From NCBI GenBank assembly GCA_003162475.1, contig PMOI01000016.1, forward strand, positions 205,629 to 269,628: 64,000 nucleotides of DNA, written 5' to 3'. Source of the stretch: Acidimicrobiaceae bacterium. Lineage in GTDB: Bacteria > Actinomycetota > Acidimicrobiia > Acidimicrobiales > RAAP-2. The notes beneath the pieces are model-generated. The model was not told the DNA's origin, did not search any database, and was given only the letters and a program-made list of their open reading frames with translations. The translations under genes were made by a program, and so were the position numbers. Position 1 is the stretch's first letter. Each line of letters begins with the position of its first letter. Below are positions 26,464 through 37,000 of the stretch, piece by piece.

Positions 26464-27617
26464 TGATTAACGAACGGATCACCGAAACGATTGAAAAGTC
26501 GCGAGGCGAGTTGATTTCGCTGAGTCACTTCATCCACGCGCACCCCGAACTCGGCTACGAAGAGATTGAGTCCTCCAACGCAGTGGCGAACGCCGCCGAG
26601 TCAATGGGCTTTCACGTCGAGCGAGGCATTGCGGATCTACCGACGGCCTTTCGTGCGACCATGGGCACGGGCGACTTCCACGTGGTCTACTGCGCCGAGT
26701 ACGACGCCCTGCCCGACGTGGGCCACGCCTGCGGGCACAACATCATCGCGGCATCCTCACTCGGCGCGGCCCTCGGACTGGGCGCGGTCGCCGACGATTT
26801 AGGTCTCACGGTGACGCTGCTCGGGACGCCCTCGGAGGAGGGCGGCGGCGGAAAGATCGACCTCATCGACGCGGGCTACTTCGACGACGCGCACGCGGCG
26901 TTGATGATCCACCCGTTTCCGACCGAACGCCTCGACGCCATCTGCCTCGCGGTCGATCACTTCGACGTCTTTTTCGCGGGCAAGGAGGCTCACGCCTCCG
27001 CGGCGCCGTGGGAAGGCGCGAACGCATTGGACGCGCTCACCATCTCCCAAGTCGCCCTCGGCCTGATGCGCCAACAACTTCGACCCGAAGACCAGGTACA
27101 CGGGATCGTCACCGAGGGTGGCTCGGCCGCCAACATCATCCCGAGTCGGGCCGTCGGACGCTTCATGGCTCGCTCGTCAACGGCCAGCCAACTGGGCGAA
27201 CTTCGCCAGCGCGTCAACGCCTGTTTTGAAGCCGGCGCACTCGCGACCGGCACCACGCTCGTCATCGAAGAGTTGGGCCATCCCTTCTCGCACATGGTTT
27301 CTGACACGGAGATCCTCGCGCACTACCGCCGCGCGGCCGAAGCCCTCGGGCGCAGTTTCACGCTCGACGACGACGGGGCGCCGAGGCCTACCATCTCTAC
27401 CGACATGGCCAACGTCTCTCTCGTGGTGCCGTCGATCCACCCACTGCTGATGATCCCGACGAACGGGGCCTCTAATCATCAGCCCGAGTTCACGGCCGCC
27501 TGCGTAACGCCCGCCGCCGATCAAGCCGTCGTCGACGGCGCCGTCGCCCTCGCCCACACCGCGGCGAGTGTTGCCCAGGACCCCGCGCTTCGCGCGAGAT
27601 TGGAGAGTCGCACATGA
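26460..27617 (+). CDS. M20-family amidohydrolase (AbgB/PM20D-like)
   Basis: A 385-residue metal-dependent amidase/peptidase of the M20 amidohydrolase subgroup. Metal ligands appear in the blocks AEYDALPDVGHACGHN and TPSEEGGGGK; a lid domain inserts at about residues 170-290. The best general match is to p-aminobenzoyl-glutamate hydrolase (AbgB) and PM20D2-type dipeptidases, but the substrate is not clear. Its ATG overlaps the carboxylase stop by 4 bases, and its stop overlaps the next start by 4 bases, so all three genes form one operon. Confidence 0.82.
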   Translation: MMINERITETIEKSRGELISLSHFIHAHPELGYEEIESSNAVANAAESMGFHVERGIADLPTAFRATMGTGDFHVVYCAEYDALPDVGHACGHNIIAASSLGAALGLGAVADDLGLTVTLLGTPSEEGGGGKIDLIDAGYFDDAHAALMIHPFPTERLDAICLAVDHFDVFFAGKEAHASAAPWEGANALDALTISQVALGLMRQQLRPEDQVHGIVTEGGSAANIIPSRAVGRFMARSSTASQLGELRQRVNACFEAGALATGTTLVIEELGHPFSHMVSDTEILAHYRRAAEALGRSFTLDDDGAPRPTISTDMANVSLVVPSIHPLLMIPTNGASNHQPEFTAACVTPAADQAVVDGAVALAHTAASVAQDPALRARLESRT

Positions 27618-27907
27618 TGCTCGAACACGCACTTTTGGCCGTGACGCCCGGAGAAGAAGACGCTTTCGAGGCTTCCATTGGCGAGGCGCTGCCCATCATC
27701 GATTCAGCCGAGGGTTGCTTCGGCGCCGAGGTGCGTCGTCAGGCTGAAGACGATTCGATCTACCTCTTGCTCGTTCGATGGGCGTCAATCGAGGCGCATC
27801 TTGCCTTTCGTGAGACGGAACTCTTCGCTTCGTGGCGAGCGCTCACCCACCATTTCTATCGCGAGCCACCGAGCGTTACGCACTTTCACGAGCCCCTCTC
27901 TCAGTAG
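27614..27907 (+). CDS. ABM-type (antibiotic biosynthesis monooxygenase fold) small protein
   Basis: A 97-residue ferredoxin-like ABM-fold protein; the pattern EHALLAVTPGEEDAFEASI, then LLLVRWASIEAHLAF and FYREPPSVTHF, is typical. Members of this fold are small cofactor-free monooxygenases, haem-degrading enzymes or of unknown role. It is coupled to the M20 amidohydrolase. No specific substrate can be proposed. Confidence 0.75.
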   Translation: MMLEHALLAVTPGEEDAFEASIGEALPIIDSAEGCFGAEVRRQAEDDSIYLLLVRWASIEAHLAFRETELFASWRALTHHFYREPPSVTHFHEPLSQ

Positions 27908-27915
27908 TTCACGCC

Positions 27916-29496
27916 TCAATTCGCCTGATAGACCCCGAACTCTGTTCGCAGCACGTCAGCGACCTCACCTAACGTCGCGAGTCGCGACAGTGCCGTCTTC
28001 ATTGGGTACAGGAGGTTTGCCGAACCTCGCGCCGCCACGGCGACGTCGTCGAGCGCCGCGCGCACCGCGTCATTGTCGCGCGCGACCTTGAGTTGGCGCA
28101 CCCTTTCGACTTGGGCTCGTTGTTGCAACTCGTCGACGGGAAACACGTCGGCTTTCGTCGTCTCGTCCTCGACGAACCGGTTGACGCCGACGACGACCTT
28201 GTCACCTCGTTCGACACTCCTCGCGAACTGGTACGCCGCCGCGTCAATCTCGTCCTGGAGGAAGTGCGCTTCGATCGCGGCCACCGAGCCGCCCAACTGG
28301 TCGATTCTGTCGATGTACTCTCGCGCTCGTTGCTCGACCTCGTCGGTGAGGGATTCGATGAAGTACGAACCGGCCAAGGGGTCCACCGTGTCGGTGACGC
28401 CAGACTCGTAGCCGAGCACCTGCTGGGTGCGCAGCGCCAGTTTGGCCGCGCGCTCCGTTGGCAGTCCGAGCGCTTCGTCGAAGCCGTTCGTGTGCAGACT
28501 CTGCGTCCCTCCGAGCGCCGCGGCGAGACCCTGGATGGTCACGCGCACGATGTTGTTCTCGGGCTGCTGGGCGGTGAGTGTTGATCCGCCGGTCTGCGTG
28601 TGGAAGCGCAACATCGTGGACTTGGGATCGGTTGAGCCGAAGCGATCGCGCATGATCGACGCCCACAGTCGCCGGGCTGCGCGGTACTTGGCGACCTCTT
28701 CGAAGAGGTTGTTGTGCGCGTTGAAGAAGAAACTCAGTCGCGGCGCGAACGCGTCGAGTTCGAGACCCGCGGCGAGGGCCGCTTCAACGTAGGCAATGCC
28801 GTTCGCGAGCGTGAAGGCAATCTCTTGCACGGCTGTCGAACCGGCTTCGCGGATGTGGTAACCCGAGATAGAGATGGTGTTCCAGTTGGGCATCTCCTGG
28901 GCGCAGTACGCGAAGGTGTCCACCACGAGTCGCATCGAAGGACGCGGTGGGTAGATGTAGGTGCCGCGCGCGACGTATTCCTTCAAGATGTCATTTTGAA
29001 TCGTGCCGCGTAACTGCGCGCCCTTGACACCTTGCTCTTCGGCGACCAACTGGTAGAACAGCAGAAGCGTCGAGGCCGTCGAGTTGATGGTCATCGACGT
29101 CGTGACCTCGTCGAGGGGAAGTCCCTTCAACAAAAGACGCATGTCATCGAGCGACGAGATAGCGACGCCCACCTTGCCGACCTCGCCTTCGGCGCGCGCG
29201 TGATCGGCATCGAAGCCCATCTGCGTGGGAAGGTCGAAGGCGCACGACAGGCCCGTCTGGCCAGCTCCCAGGAGGAATTTGAATCGCTCGTTGGTGGCTT
29301 CGGCCGTGCCGAAACCGGCGTACTGGCGCATCGTCCAGAGCTTGCCGCGGTACATCGTCTCCTGGACCCCCCGGGTGTAGGGGTAGGCGCCGGGCTCGCC
29401 GAGTTGGGTCTGTTCGTCGAAGTCCTTGAGATCGGCGCCACGATAAATCGTCTTGATTTCAATGCCCGAATCGGTGAATCGCTCGTTCGTGCTCAC
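27916..29496 (-). CDS. Methylmalonyl-CoA mutase large (catalytic) subunit, no B12 domain
   Basis: Adenosylcobalamin-dependent acyl-CoA mutase catalytic subunit, 526 residues, containing only the TIM-barrel; the B12-binding domain must come from another protein. The substrate-binding motifs are [16 protein letters not shown] and [12 protein letters not shown]. The Tyr and Arg at these sites are those of methylmalonyl-CoA mutase; isobutyryl-CoA mutase has Phe and Gln. The GTG at 29496 is supported by TAACCT ending 7 bases upstream; the frame could extend 24 codons further. It turns succinyl-CoA and methylmalonyl-CoA into each other, fitting the propionyl-CoA product of the pathway suggested at the window's end. 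Confidence 0.85.
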   Translation of the reverse strand: MSTNERFTDSGIEIKTIYRGADLKDFDEQTQLGEPGAYPYTRGVQETMYRGKLWTMRQYAGFGTAEATNERFKFLLGAGQTGLSCAFDLPTQMGFDADHARAEGEVGKVGVAISSLDDMRLLLKGLPLDEVTTSMTINSTASTLLLFYQLVAEEQGVKGAQLRGTIQNDILKEYVARGTYIYPPRPSMRLVVDTFAYCAQEMPNWNTISISGYHIREAGSTAVQEIAFTLANGIAYVEAALAAGLELDAFAPRLSFFFNAHNNLFEEVAKYRAARRLWASIMRDRFGSTDPKSTMLRFHTQTGGSTLTAQQPENNIVRVTIQGLAAALGGTQSLHTNGFDEALGLPTERAAKLALRTQQVLGYESGVTDTVDPLAGSYFIESLTDEVEQRAREYIDRIDQLGGSVAAIEAHFLQDEIDAAAYQFARSVERGDKVVVGVNRFVEDETTKADVFPVDELQQRAQVERVRQLKVARDNDAVRAALDDVAVAARGSANLLYPMKTALSRLATLGEVADVLRTEFGVYQAN

Positions 29497-29503
29497 GAAA
29501 GCC

Positions 29504-29509
29504 AGGTTA
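29504..29509 (-). promoter_or_regulatory. Leaderless -10 box (TAACCT) for the mutase
   Basis: On the minus strand TAACCT ends 7 bases before the GTG at 29496. This decides the start over an upstream GTG at 29568. Confidence 0.5.
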
Positions 29510-29600
29510 CGCGTTGCGTGTTGCGGCGCAGTGGCCGGCGAACTATCCGACGTTGAATGAGGATTCACGCAATCGGCGCTGCGCCGAGCAAGATAGAGAG

Positions 29601-30137
29601 ATGTACTGCTCGAACTGTGGCGCCGAGATCCACACGGCCACGTGCCCGGTCTGTGGCGCCATCCACACGCCCTCGCACAGCGGGCGAGACGACGTCACGA
29701 CCGGGCTGGTGCTCGCGGGTTTTTGGCGACGGGCGGGCTCGCGCGTCGCCGACGACCTACTACTCATCATCCCCGGGGTCGTCGTCTTCGCCCTCGTCGC
29801 CGCCCTGAGCGACCTCGTCGTCGCCTGGATCGCCTTCTTCGCCCTCACCGGGGGGTACGTGATCGGATTCCTCAGCGGGCCCGCCGGCCAGACACTTGGT
29901 GGACGCGTCGCGAGCACCCGAGTGCGCGACGCGCACAGCGGCACGATGATCACGACACGTCAAGCCTGCCTGCGATGGGGCTTCGTGACTCTCTACGGCT
30001 CCCTCGAACTCGCGGGGAACAACTGGGCCTACGCGGTGGTGGCCATCTCACTCATCGACAATCTCTACCTACTCGTCGATCCACGACGTCAGACCCTGCA
30101 CGACAAGTTCGCCAGCACGATCGTTGTGATGGCTTAG
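29601..30137 (+). CDS. RDD-family membrane protein with N-terminal zinc ribbon
   Basis: The 178-residue protein starts with a zinc ribbon (CSNCGAEI and CPVCG, two CxxC pairs), then an RDD domain with three membrane helices. The Arg-Asp residues of the domain name appear at [18 protein letters not shown] proteins are of uncertain function; some act in ion or metabolite transport. The ATG at 29601 starts at the first Cys pair. Its stop overlaps that of the convergent MoeB-like gene (TTAG). Confidence 0.8.
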   Translation: MYCSNCGAEIHTATCPVCGAIHTPSHSGRDDVTTGLVLAGFWRRAGSRVADDLLLIIPGVVVFALVAALSDLVVAWIAFFALTGGYVIGFLSGPAGQTLGGRVASTRVRDAHSGTMITTRQACLRWGFVTLYGSLELAGNNWAYAVVAISLIDNLYLLVDPRRQTLHDKFASTIVVMA

Positions 30138-31297
30138 GCGTGCACCGGGTGGGGCATGCACAGGTCGTCGTACTCGGCGATCTGAATCGGCCCCGCGTTG
30201 TCGCCACAGGCCGGGCAGTCCGGGTCGCGGCGGACCTTGAAGGTCCGAAACGACTGTTCGAGCGCGTCGTAGGTGAGTAGTCGCCCCACCAGTGGTTCAC
30301 CGAGTCCGAGGATCAACTTGATGGCTTCGACGGCTTGCAGTGAGCCAATGATGCCTGGCAACACACCGAGCACCCCGGCCTCGGCGCAGCTCGGCGCGAG
30401 TTCGGCGGGCGGCGGCTCGGGGATCATGCAGCGATAGCACGGCCCGACGAAGGGGTTGAAGACGGTGACTTGTCCGTCGAAGCGAAAGATTGAGCCGTGC
30501 ACGACGGGTATGCGCTTCAAGAGCGAGGCGTCGTTCACCAAGTAACGCGTGGGGAAGTTGTCGGTGCCGTCCACGATGACGTCGTAGCCGTCGATGATGT
30601 CCAAGACGTTGTCGGCACCCAATCGCACGTCGTAGGTGAGGACCTTCACGTCGGGGTTCATCGCCGTCAGGGCCGCCTTAGCGCTGTCGACCTTTCGCAT
30701 CCCGACGCGGTCCATCGTGTGAAGAATCTGGCGTTGCAGGTTCGACGAGTCCACGACGTCCATGTCGATGATGCCAATGGTGCCCACGCCCGCCGCGGCG
30801 AAGTAGAGCGCCGCGGGAGAACCCAGTCCGCCCGCGCCGAGCAACAGGACCTTCGCGTCGAGAAGCTTCAACTGTCCTTCTCCACCCACTTCGGGGAGGA
30901 GTAGGTGGCGGGCGTAACGGAGGCGCTGGTCTTGGGACATGGTGCGCGGCGTACTCCACGCGAGACCTTCGTCCTTCCATTTGTTGAAGCCGCCAGTGAT
31001 GGACACCACGTCGCTGTAGCCGAGGTCTTGGAGCGTCTTCGCCGCGAAGGCGCTGCGCGTTCCGCCCGCGCAGTAGACCGCGACGGGCGCGCTCTTGTCG
31101 CGAAGTCGTCCTTCGACAGAGAACTCGAGTTGTCCGCGGGGCACGTGCACCGCGCCGGGAATGGCCCCTTGTTCGTACTCGTCGGGCTCGCGCACGTCGA
31201 GCAGTGCGTAGGTATCGAGGTGCGCAGCGACCTCGTGGGGGTCGATCTCACGAATCTCGGCCTTGGCGGCGTTCAGTAGGTCTCGCGGTGATGGCAA
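30134..31297 (-). CDS. Rhodanese-MoeB/ThiF fusion (sulfur-carrier adenylyltransferase)
   Basis: This 387-residue protein activates the C-terminus of a ubiquitin-like sulfur carrier (MoaD, ThiS or similar) by adenylation and supplies sulfur. The rhodanese domain comes first (about 15-112, active Cys76 in YCAGGTRS). The ThiF/MoeB domain follows (about 125-387) with the nucleotide loop GAGGLGSPAA and zinc Cys pairs CYRC and CPAC. The common MoeZ order is the reverse, with rhodanese last. AAGGAG lies 12 bases or so before the ATG. A TAAGGT box is seen further upstream. Which carrier it serves is unknown; candidate pathways are molybdopterin (moaC here) or thiamine. Confidence 0.88.
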   Translation of the reverse strand: MPSPRDLLNAAKAEIREIDPHEVAAHLDTYALLDVREPDEYEQGAIPGAVHVPRGQLEFSVEGRLRDKSAPVAVYCAGGTRSAFAAKTLQDLGYSDVVSITGGFNKWKDEGLAWSTPRTMSQDQRLRYARHLLLPEVGGEGQLKLLDAKVLLLGAGGLGSPAALYFAAAGVGTIGIIDMDVVDSSNLQRQILHTMDRVGMRKVDSAKAALTAMNPDVKVLTYDVRLGADNVLDIIDGYDVIVDGTDNFPTRYLVNDASLLKRIPVVHGSIFRFDGQVTVFNPFVGPCYRCMIPEPPPAELAPSCAEAGVLGVLPGIIGSLQAVEAIKLILGLGEPLVGRLLTYDALEQSFRTFKVRRDPDCPACGDNAGPIQIAEYDDLCMPHPVHA

Positions 31298-31374
31298 GGG
31301 ACGCTCCTTTTCAGTGGTTAAACCTTACCTGCTTGGTCAACAATCCAGTTCGCCGCACCTGCTAAACCCGACGC

Positions 31375-31971
31375 GTGGAACTTCGTGAACTACTCGCCCA
31401 CCGACGAATGACTCGGTCCTTTGACGGCACTCCCGTGGACGACGCCTGGCTCGACGATCTCTGCGCCGAGGCGCTCTGGTCACCGACGGCTGGCAACAGT
31501 GCGGGTGTACGTCTCTACACGCTGGGCGCAGAGCACGTCGGCGCGTACGTCAACGTGGCTTCGGACGAGGCGTGGCGAGCAAGTTCGCGCCGATACGAGG
31601 GAATCCTTCGAGCGGGCGCAGCGGTCTTAGTCACGACACGACCGCAGGACTATCTCGCGCGCTACGGCGAAACTGACAAGATCGCGTCGGGCCTCAGCGA
31701 TCGGTCGAACTGGCTGCTGCCCTACTGGCACACCGACGCCGCGATGGCGACGATGGCGTTGTTGCTCTTGCTCGAAGAGAGCGACTGGCAGGCCACGATC
31801 TGGGGGAACTTTCGAAACAACGACGCCGTGTTGCGATGGGCCGGTATTGACGACGAAGAGCTCTTCGCCACCGTGTTCATTGGCCGAAGTGACGGAGAGG
31901 ACGCCGCGTCGAGTTCCCTCAACCGCCGTGTGCCGTCGCGGTCGCAAAGGGTCCGCCGGCTGGCTCCCTAG
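31375..31971 (+). CDS. Nitroreductase-family protein
   Basis: A 198-residue FMN-dependent oxidoreductase of the nitroreductase fold. It opens HRRMTRSFDGTPVDD, the FMN-phosphate-binding pattern, followed by WSPTAGNSAG. These enzymes reduce quinones, nitro compounds or flavins, and some are dehydrogenases in cofactor pathways. The GTG start has TAAACC 6 bases upstream. Its stop overlaps that of the convergent pepA (CTAG). Confidence 0.78.
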   Translation: MELRELLAHRRMTRSFDGTPVDDAWLDDLCAEALWSPTAGNSAGVRLYTLGAEHVGAYVNVASDEAWRASSRRYEGILRAGAAVLVTTRPQDYLARYGETDKIASGLSDRSNWLLPYWHTDAAMATMALLLLLEESDWQATIWGNFRNNDAVLRWAGIDDEELFATVFIGRSDGEDAASSSLNRRVPSRSQRVRRLAP

Positions 31972-33473
31972 CCCTTCGCGACGTCCGAGAGCGCAACGAG
32001 GTACTCAACCAGAGTCCGCGTAGAGAACGCCGTCGCTCCCTTCGTCACGTACCCTCGCGCGGTGTCCGAACGAGCGGGTCCGGCGATGTCGAGGTGCGCC
32101 CACGACCGGCCGTTCGTGAAGCGACGCAGTAGCAGCGCCGCGGAGATCGAACCGGCCCGCGGCGGTTTACCGATGTTCTTCATGTCCGCGACATCGGATT
32201 CAATGTGCGACTCGTAACTCTCGACGAGGGGCATGCGCCAGAGCGCCTCGCCACTGCGTTCACTCGCCGCCGTCAGGCGCTGCGCGAGTTCGTCGTTCGA
32301 GGCGAACATCGCGCCCACCTCGTCGCCGAGGGCGACGCTCTGCGCCCCGGTCAACGTGGCCACGTCGATGATCGCGTCAGGGTTGAGTTCCGCGGCGAGA
32401 CTGAGACCGTCGGCCAGGATCAGGCGACCTTCGGCGTCGGTATTGAGCACTTCGATGGTCATGCCGTTACGGATGGTGAGGACGTCACCGGGCTTCGTGG
32501 CCCGGTCACCGAGGAGGTTCTCGGTCAAGGGGGCGATCGCGGTAACGCGAACGTTGAGACCGAGTCGACTCGCGAGTGAGATGACAGCCATGACGATCGC
32601 CGCACCCGTCATATCGGTCTTCATGTTCATCATCCCGTCACCGGACTTGATGGAGAGTCCGCCCGAGTCAAAGGTCACGCCCTTGCCCACGAGTGCCACG
32701 TGAGGAATCGCGGCGCCGCCCTGGGGGTCGTAGGTGGCGTAGACGAGACGCGTCGGTTGTGCTGAGCCCTGTCCAACACCGAGCAACCCGCCGAGGCGTT
32801 CCTCTTTGATCCTCGACTCATTCCAGATCTCGACGCTGACGTGATCGTCACCGTCGAGGCGTTCATCAATCTCGTTCGCGAGCGCCTTGGGCGCCATATG
32901 GCCCGCGGGCGAGTCCACGAGGAACTTGGCCCAGTTCACGGCGTCGGCGATGATCACGCCGCGTTCGACGCCTTGCGTGACGGCGTCGTGTACCGCCACC
33001 GTGGGCAGCGGGACGCCAATGGGCACGACGTCAAACGTCGTGTCGGCGCTCTGATTCTTGTAGCTGTAGGCCGCGAGCAGCGCACCTTCGCTCAGTGCTT
33101 GCGCGACGCCCGATGGGTCGCCAAGACCATCCGTGGGCAGCAAAAAGGCGATCGAACCTTCGCCAATCGCGCGAAGCACCCCCGCGCCGGCGAGACGATA
33201 CGCGTTGGCGTTTTGGTCACTTGATCCAATCGAGACGAACGCCACGTTCGAACTCTGGAGCGATCGCAGCACCACCGAACTCCCCACGTCCTCCTTCAGA
33301 CCTTGGCGCGCGCACCACTCTTTCGTGAGAGTACGGGGAATCTCCTGGCCACCGAGACTCTGGGGTATCGCGTCACTGATCGTGCCGACGCCGTCGTGAA
33401 AGAGTACGGGCAGCGCGATCGTTGACTGCGTGAGGGCCTCTTTGATCGACGAGATTCGTGCCGTTCGTGTCAT
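31968..33473 (-). CDS. pepA: Leucyl aminopeptidase, M17 family
   Basis: Dimetal aminopeptidase removing N-terminal residues from peptides. The 501-residue chain has an N-terminal macro-like domain and a C-terminal catalytic domain. The latter has GKGVTFDSGGLSIK, MKTDMTGAA and the signature NTDAEGRL, which carry the metal ligands and the catalytic Lys and Arg. It is 12 bases downstream of the adenosyltransferase gene on the same strand; AAAAGG precedes the ATG. Confidence 0.92.
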   Translation of the reverse strand: MTRTARISSIKEALTQSTIALPVLFHDGVGTISDAIPQSLGGQEIPRTLTKEWCARQGLKEDVGSSVVLRSLQSSNVAFVSIGSSDQNANAYRLAGAGVLRAIGEGSIAFLLPTDGLGDPSGVAQALSEGALLAAYSYKNQSADTTFDVVPIGVPLPTVAVHDAVTQGVERGVIIADAVNWAKFLVDSPAGHMAPKALANEIDERLDGDDHVSVEIWNESRIKEERLGGLLGVGQGSAQPTRLVYATYDPQGGAAIPHVALVGKGVTFDSGGLSIKSGDGMMNMKTDMTGAAIVMAVISLASRLGLNVRVTAIAPLTENLLGDRATKPGDVLTIRNGMTIEVLNTDAEGRLILADGLSLAAELNPDAIIDVATLTGAQSVALGDEVGAMFASNDELAQRLTAASERSGEALWRMPLVESYESHIESDVADMKNIGKPPRAGSISAALLLRRFTNGRSWAHLDIAGPARSDTARGYVTKGATAFSTRTLVEYLVALSDVAKG

Positions 33474-33485
33474 TGCAACCTTTTC

Positions 33486-34028
33486 TTAGTCATGAACCCG
33501 TGCGGTTCGGTGATGCGGTCCTTCGGCCCAGCGGGCCATCGTCCACGCCAGATCGCTGAGGCGATTGAGGTAGGCATTGACGAGAGAGTCTTCGAGGGGG
33601 TAGTTCACGGCCACGCGTTCGGCGCGTCTGATGACCGTTCGCGCCACGTCGAGAGCGGATGAGAGTTGCGTCTCTCCAGGCACGACGAATTCCTTGGGCA
33701 TTTCGATCTCACTCGACAGCGCGTCGATCTCGTTTTCGAGACGTTCAATCATGCCCGACGTCACGAGCGACTTCTCCGCGACGAGCTTGTGTCGATTCGC
33801 GGGCAGCGTCGCAACCTCGGCCATGAGCACCCAGAGATCACGCTCGATGGTGATCAAGAGTTCGTTGAGTCGCGAACCCGGCTCACTCATCGAACGCGCC
33901 CAACCCAGTGACGCCTGCGCCTCGTCGACCGCGCCATTCACTTCTATGGGTTCGGCACTCTTCGCAACGCGCCCGCCGAAGTAGAGCCCCGTGGTGCCGT
34001 CGTCACCGCCGCGCGTGTAAATCTTCAC
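33486..34028 (-). CDS. Cob(I)yrinic acid a,c-diamide / cobalamin adenosyltransferase, PduO type
   Basis: The 180-residue PduO/MMAB-type adenosyltransferase makes adenosylcobalamin, the cofactor of the mutase encoded 4 kb away. Family marks are KIYTRGGDDGTTGL at the N-terminus and RTVIRRAERVAV with YLNRLSDLAW near the C-terminus. The GTG start is supported by a TACGCT box ending 6 bases upstream. It is divergent from metH, another cobalamin enzyme, and leads into pepA. Confidence 0.9.
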   Translation of the reverse strand: MKIYTRGGDDGTTGLYFGGRVAKSAEPIEVNGAVDEAQASLGWARSMSEPGSRLNELLITIERDLWVLMAEVATLPANRHKLVAEKSLVTSGMIERLENEIDALSSEIEMPKEFVVPGETQLSSALDVARTVIRRAERVAVNYPLEDSLVNAYLNRLSDLAWTMARWAEGPHHRTARVHD

Positions 34029-34034
34029 CTACTC

Positions 34035-34040
34035 AGCGTA
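34035..34040 (-). promoter_or_regulatory. Leaderless -10 box (TACGCT) for the adenosyltransferase
   Basis: On the minus strand TACGCT ends 6 bases before the GTG at 34028. Confidence 0.45.
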
Positions 34041-34060
34041 GTGAGCCAAGTCATCCCCAG

Positions 34061-34066
34061 TAACCT
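34061..34066 (+). promoter_or_regulatory. -10 box (TAACCT) for metH
   Basis: TAACCT lies 9 bases before the metH ATG. With a leader this short there is no room for a cobalamin riboswitch. Confidence 0.45.
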
Positions 34067-34075
34067 GATGAACCA

Positions 34076-37000
34076 ATGGAGCCAACTCTTCGCCCGCCGT
34101 TTGCTCGCCCGAGTGGCGACGATCCTTATCTCAAGGCGCTGGCCGAACGCGTGGTGATTTTCGACGGTGCTACGGGCACGAATCTCCAACTTCTCAATCT
34201 CAGTGCGGACGACTTCGGGGGTCCGGCCCTTGAGGGCTGCAACGAGATTTTGAGTATGACGCGTCCTGACGTCATCGAAGCCCTCCACCGATCGTTCTTT
34301 GACGTCGGCGTGGACGTCGTCGAGACCGACTCGTTCGGATCGTTCTCCGTGGTGCTGGCCGAGTACGACATCGCCGAGCGCACTCACGAACTCGCGTTCG
34401 CCTCAGCCCAGATCGCGCGACGGGTCGCCGACAGTTACGCCAGCGCCCACGAACCAAAGTTCGTCGCGGGGTCGATGGGGCCCGGTACGAAGTTCCCCAC
34501 CCTCGGACAGATCTCCTACGACGACCTCTCCGCGAGTTACGAAGAGTTGGCTTTCGGTCTCTTAGAGGGCGGTGTCGATCTCTTGCTCATAGAGACGATG
34601 TTCGACTTGCTCTCCGGTAAAGCCGCCATCGCCGCGTGTCACCGCGCCATGGCCCGCCACGGTCGGATCGTGCCCATTCAAGCCCAGGTGACGATCGAGC
34701 TCACGGGTCGAATGTTGCCCGGCACGGAGATCGGTGCCGCGGTCGCGGCGCTGTCACCACTGGGCATCGACGTCATTGGTCTTAACTGCGCGACGGGACC
34801 CGTTGAGATGTACGAACCACTGCGCACGCTCTCGGACAGCGCCGCGATGCCCGTGTCGTGCATGCCCAACGCCGGGCTACCAAGCGTGGTCAACGGCAAG
34901 ATGCACTACGACCTCACTCCCGACGCCCTCGCCGAACACCTCGCGAAGTTCGTCACCGAATACGGCGTCCAGGTGGTGGGAGGATGCTGTGGCACTACGC
35001 CCGAGCACCTCGCGCGAGTGATCGAGACGGTGCGACCGCTCGCGGCGGCCAAGCGCTCGCCCGTCGTCGACCATGCGGTCGCGTCGATCTACTCGCCAGT
35101 CAGCTACCAACAAGACCGCTCCGTACTGCTCGTGGGCGAACGAACGAACGCGAACGGGTCGAAGAGGTTCCGCGACGCGATGCTCGAGGGCGATTGGGAC
35201 ACGTGCGTCGAGATCGGTCGCGAACAGATCAAAGAGGGCGCGCACGTGCTGGACGTCTGCGTTGACTACACCGGCGCCGACGGCGTCAGCGACATGAACG
35301 AACTCATGAGCCGGCTCTCGACCCAGTCCTCGGTGCCGATCATGATCGACACCACCGAAGCGCCGGTCGCGCGCCAAGCCCTTACCTGGCTCGGCGGCAA
35401 GCCTTTGCTCAACTCCGTCAATCTCGAAGAGGGTGACGCGCCCGGCACCAGGCTCGACAGTTTTCTATCGCTCGCCGCCGAGTTCGGCGCGGCGGTCGTG
35501 GCGACGTGCATCGACGAGGAAGGGCAGGCTCGCGACGCCGACTGGAAAGTTCGGGCCGCGAAGGCGATCACCGATCTTGCCGTGTCACGCTATGGACTCG
35601 ATCCCCACGACATCTTCATCGACACCCTGGCGTTGCCTCTCTCGACGGGCATGATCGAGTCCCGTCGTGACGGCATCGAGACGCTCGAGGCCATCCGACG
35701 TATCAAGGTCGAGCTGCCGGGCGTTCGAACGATCCTCGGCCTCTCCAACATCTCCTTCGGCCTCAATCCCGCCGCCCGCCAAGTGCTCAACAGCGTCTTT
35801 CTTCACGAAGCGGCCGAGGCCGGTCTCGACGCCGCCATCGTGCACGCGTCCAAGATCCTCCCCTTGCACCGAATCGAGGAAGAGGTCCGACAAGTCTGTT
35901 TGGACCTCATCTACGACCGCCGCCGCGACGACTACGACCCCTTGAGCGAGCTACTACGACTCTTCGAAGGCGTGTCGACGGCGAGCAACCAGGGTCCCGC
36001 CCTCGACGACCTACCCCTCAACGAACGTCTGAAGCGTCGTATCATCGACGGCGCGCGCGTCGGTCTCGAGGACGACTTGAACCAAGCCATGGACGAAGGC
36101 GCGAAGCCCCTGCAGATCGTGAACGAGATCCTCCTCGACGGGATGCGCGTCGTGGGCGACCTCTTCGCGAGTGGCGAGATGCAACTCCCCTTCGTCTTGC
36201 AGAGCGCGGAGACGATGAAGACGGCCGTGTCGCACCTTGAACCACTGATGGAAAAGAGCGACCAGGGCGGACGCGGTCGCGTGGTCCTGGCGACGGTGAA
36301 GGGTGACGTCCACGACATTGGCAAGAACCTCGTCGACATCATCTTGACCAACAACGGCTACGAGGTCATCAACCTCGGCATCAAGGTCGGCGTGAACGAG
36401 ATGCTGAGCGCCGTCGAAGAACACAAGGCCGACGCCCTCGGGATGAGTGGACTCTTGGTGAAGTCAACCCTCATCATGCGCGAAAACCTCGAGATCATGA
36501 ACGAACGCTCGATGTCTGAAGTACCGGTCCTGCTCGGCGGCGCGGCCCTGACGCGGACCTACGTCGAACGGGACCTACGAGAGATCTACGGCGGGCGCCT
36601 CTTCTACGGCAAGGACGCCTTCGAAGGGCTTCGCGTGCTCGATCAACTCGGAGACATCCGTCGAGGAGGCACGGACGATCCGAACTTCGGTCGCGAGTTG
36701 TCACAGAAGAAAGTGCAGAGGCGATTCCGCGACCCGGCGCCCGAGACCGATCTCACGTTGCCGAGCCGCAGTCCCGACGTCGAAACCGACAACCCGCTCT
36801 ACCTTCCGCCCTTCCTCGGAAGCCGCGTCGCCAAGGGCATGTCCCTCGACGAGATCAGCGAGTTCTTGAACCTCACGGCGCTCTTTCGAAACCAGTGGGG
36901 CTTTCGACCCGAGAACGGCGAGGACGACAAGGCCTTCAAAGAACGCGTCAGTTCGACCTTGCGTGAACAGATGAGTATTGCCGTCGAAGAGGATCTGTTG

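Noticed and set aside
34041..34075. Cobalamin riboswitch before metH
   Set aside because: The -10 box is 9 bases from the ATG, leaving no leader.
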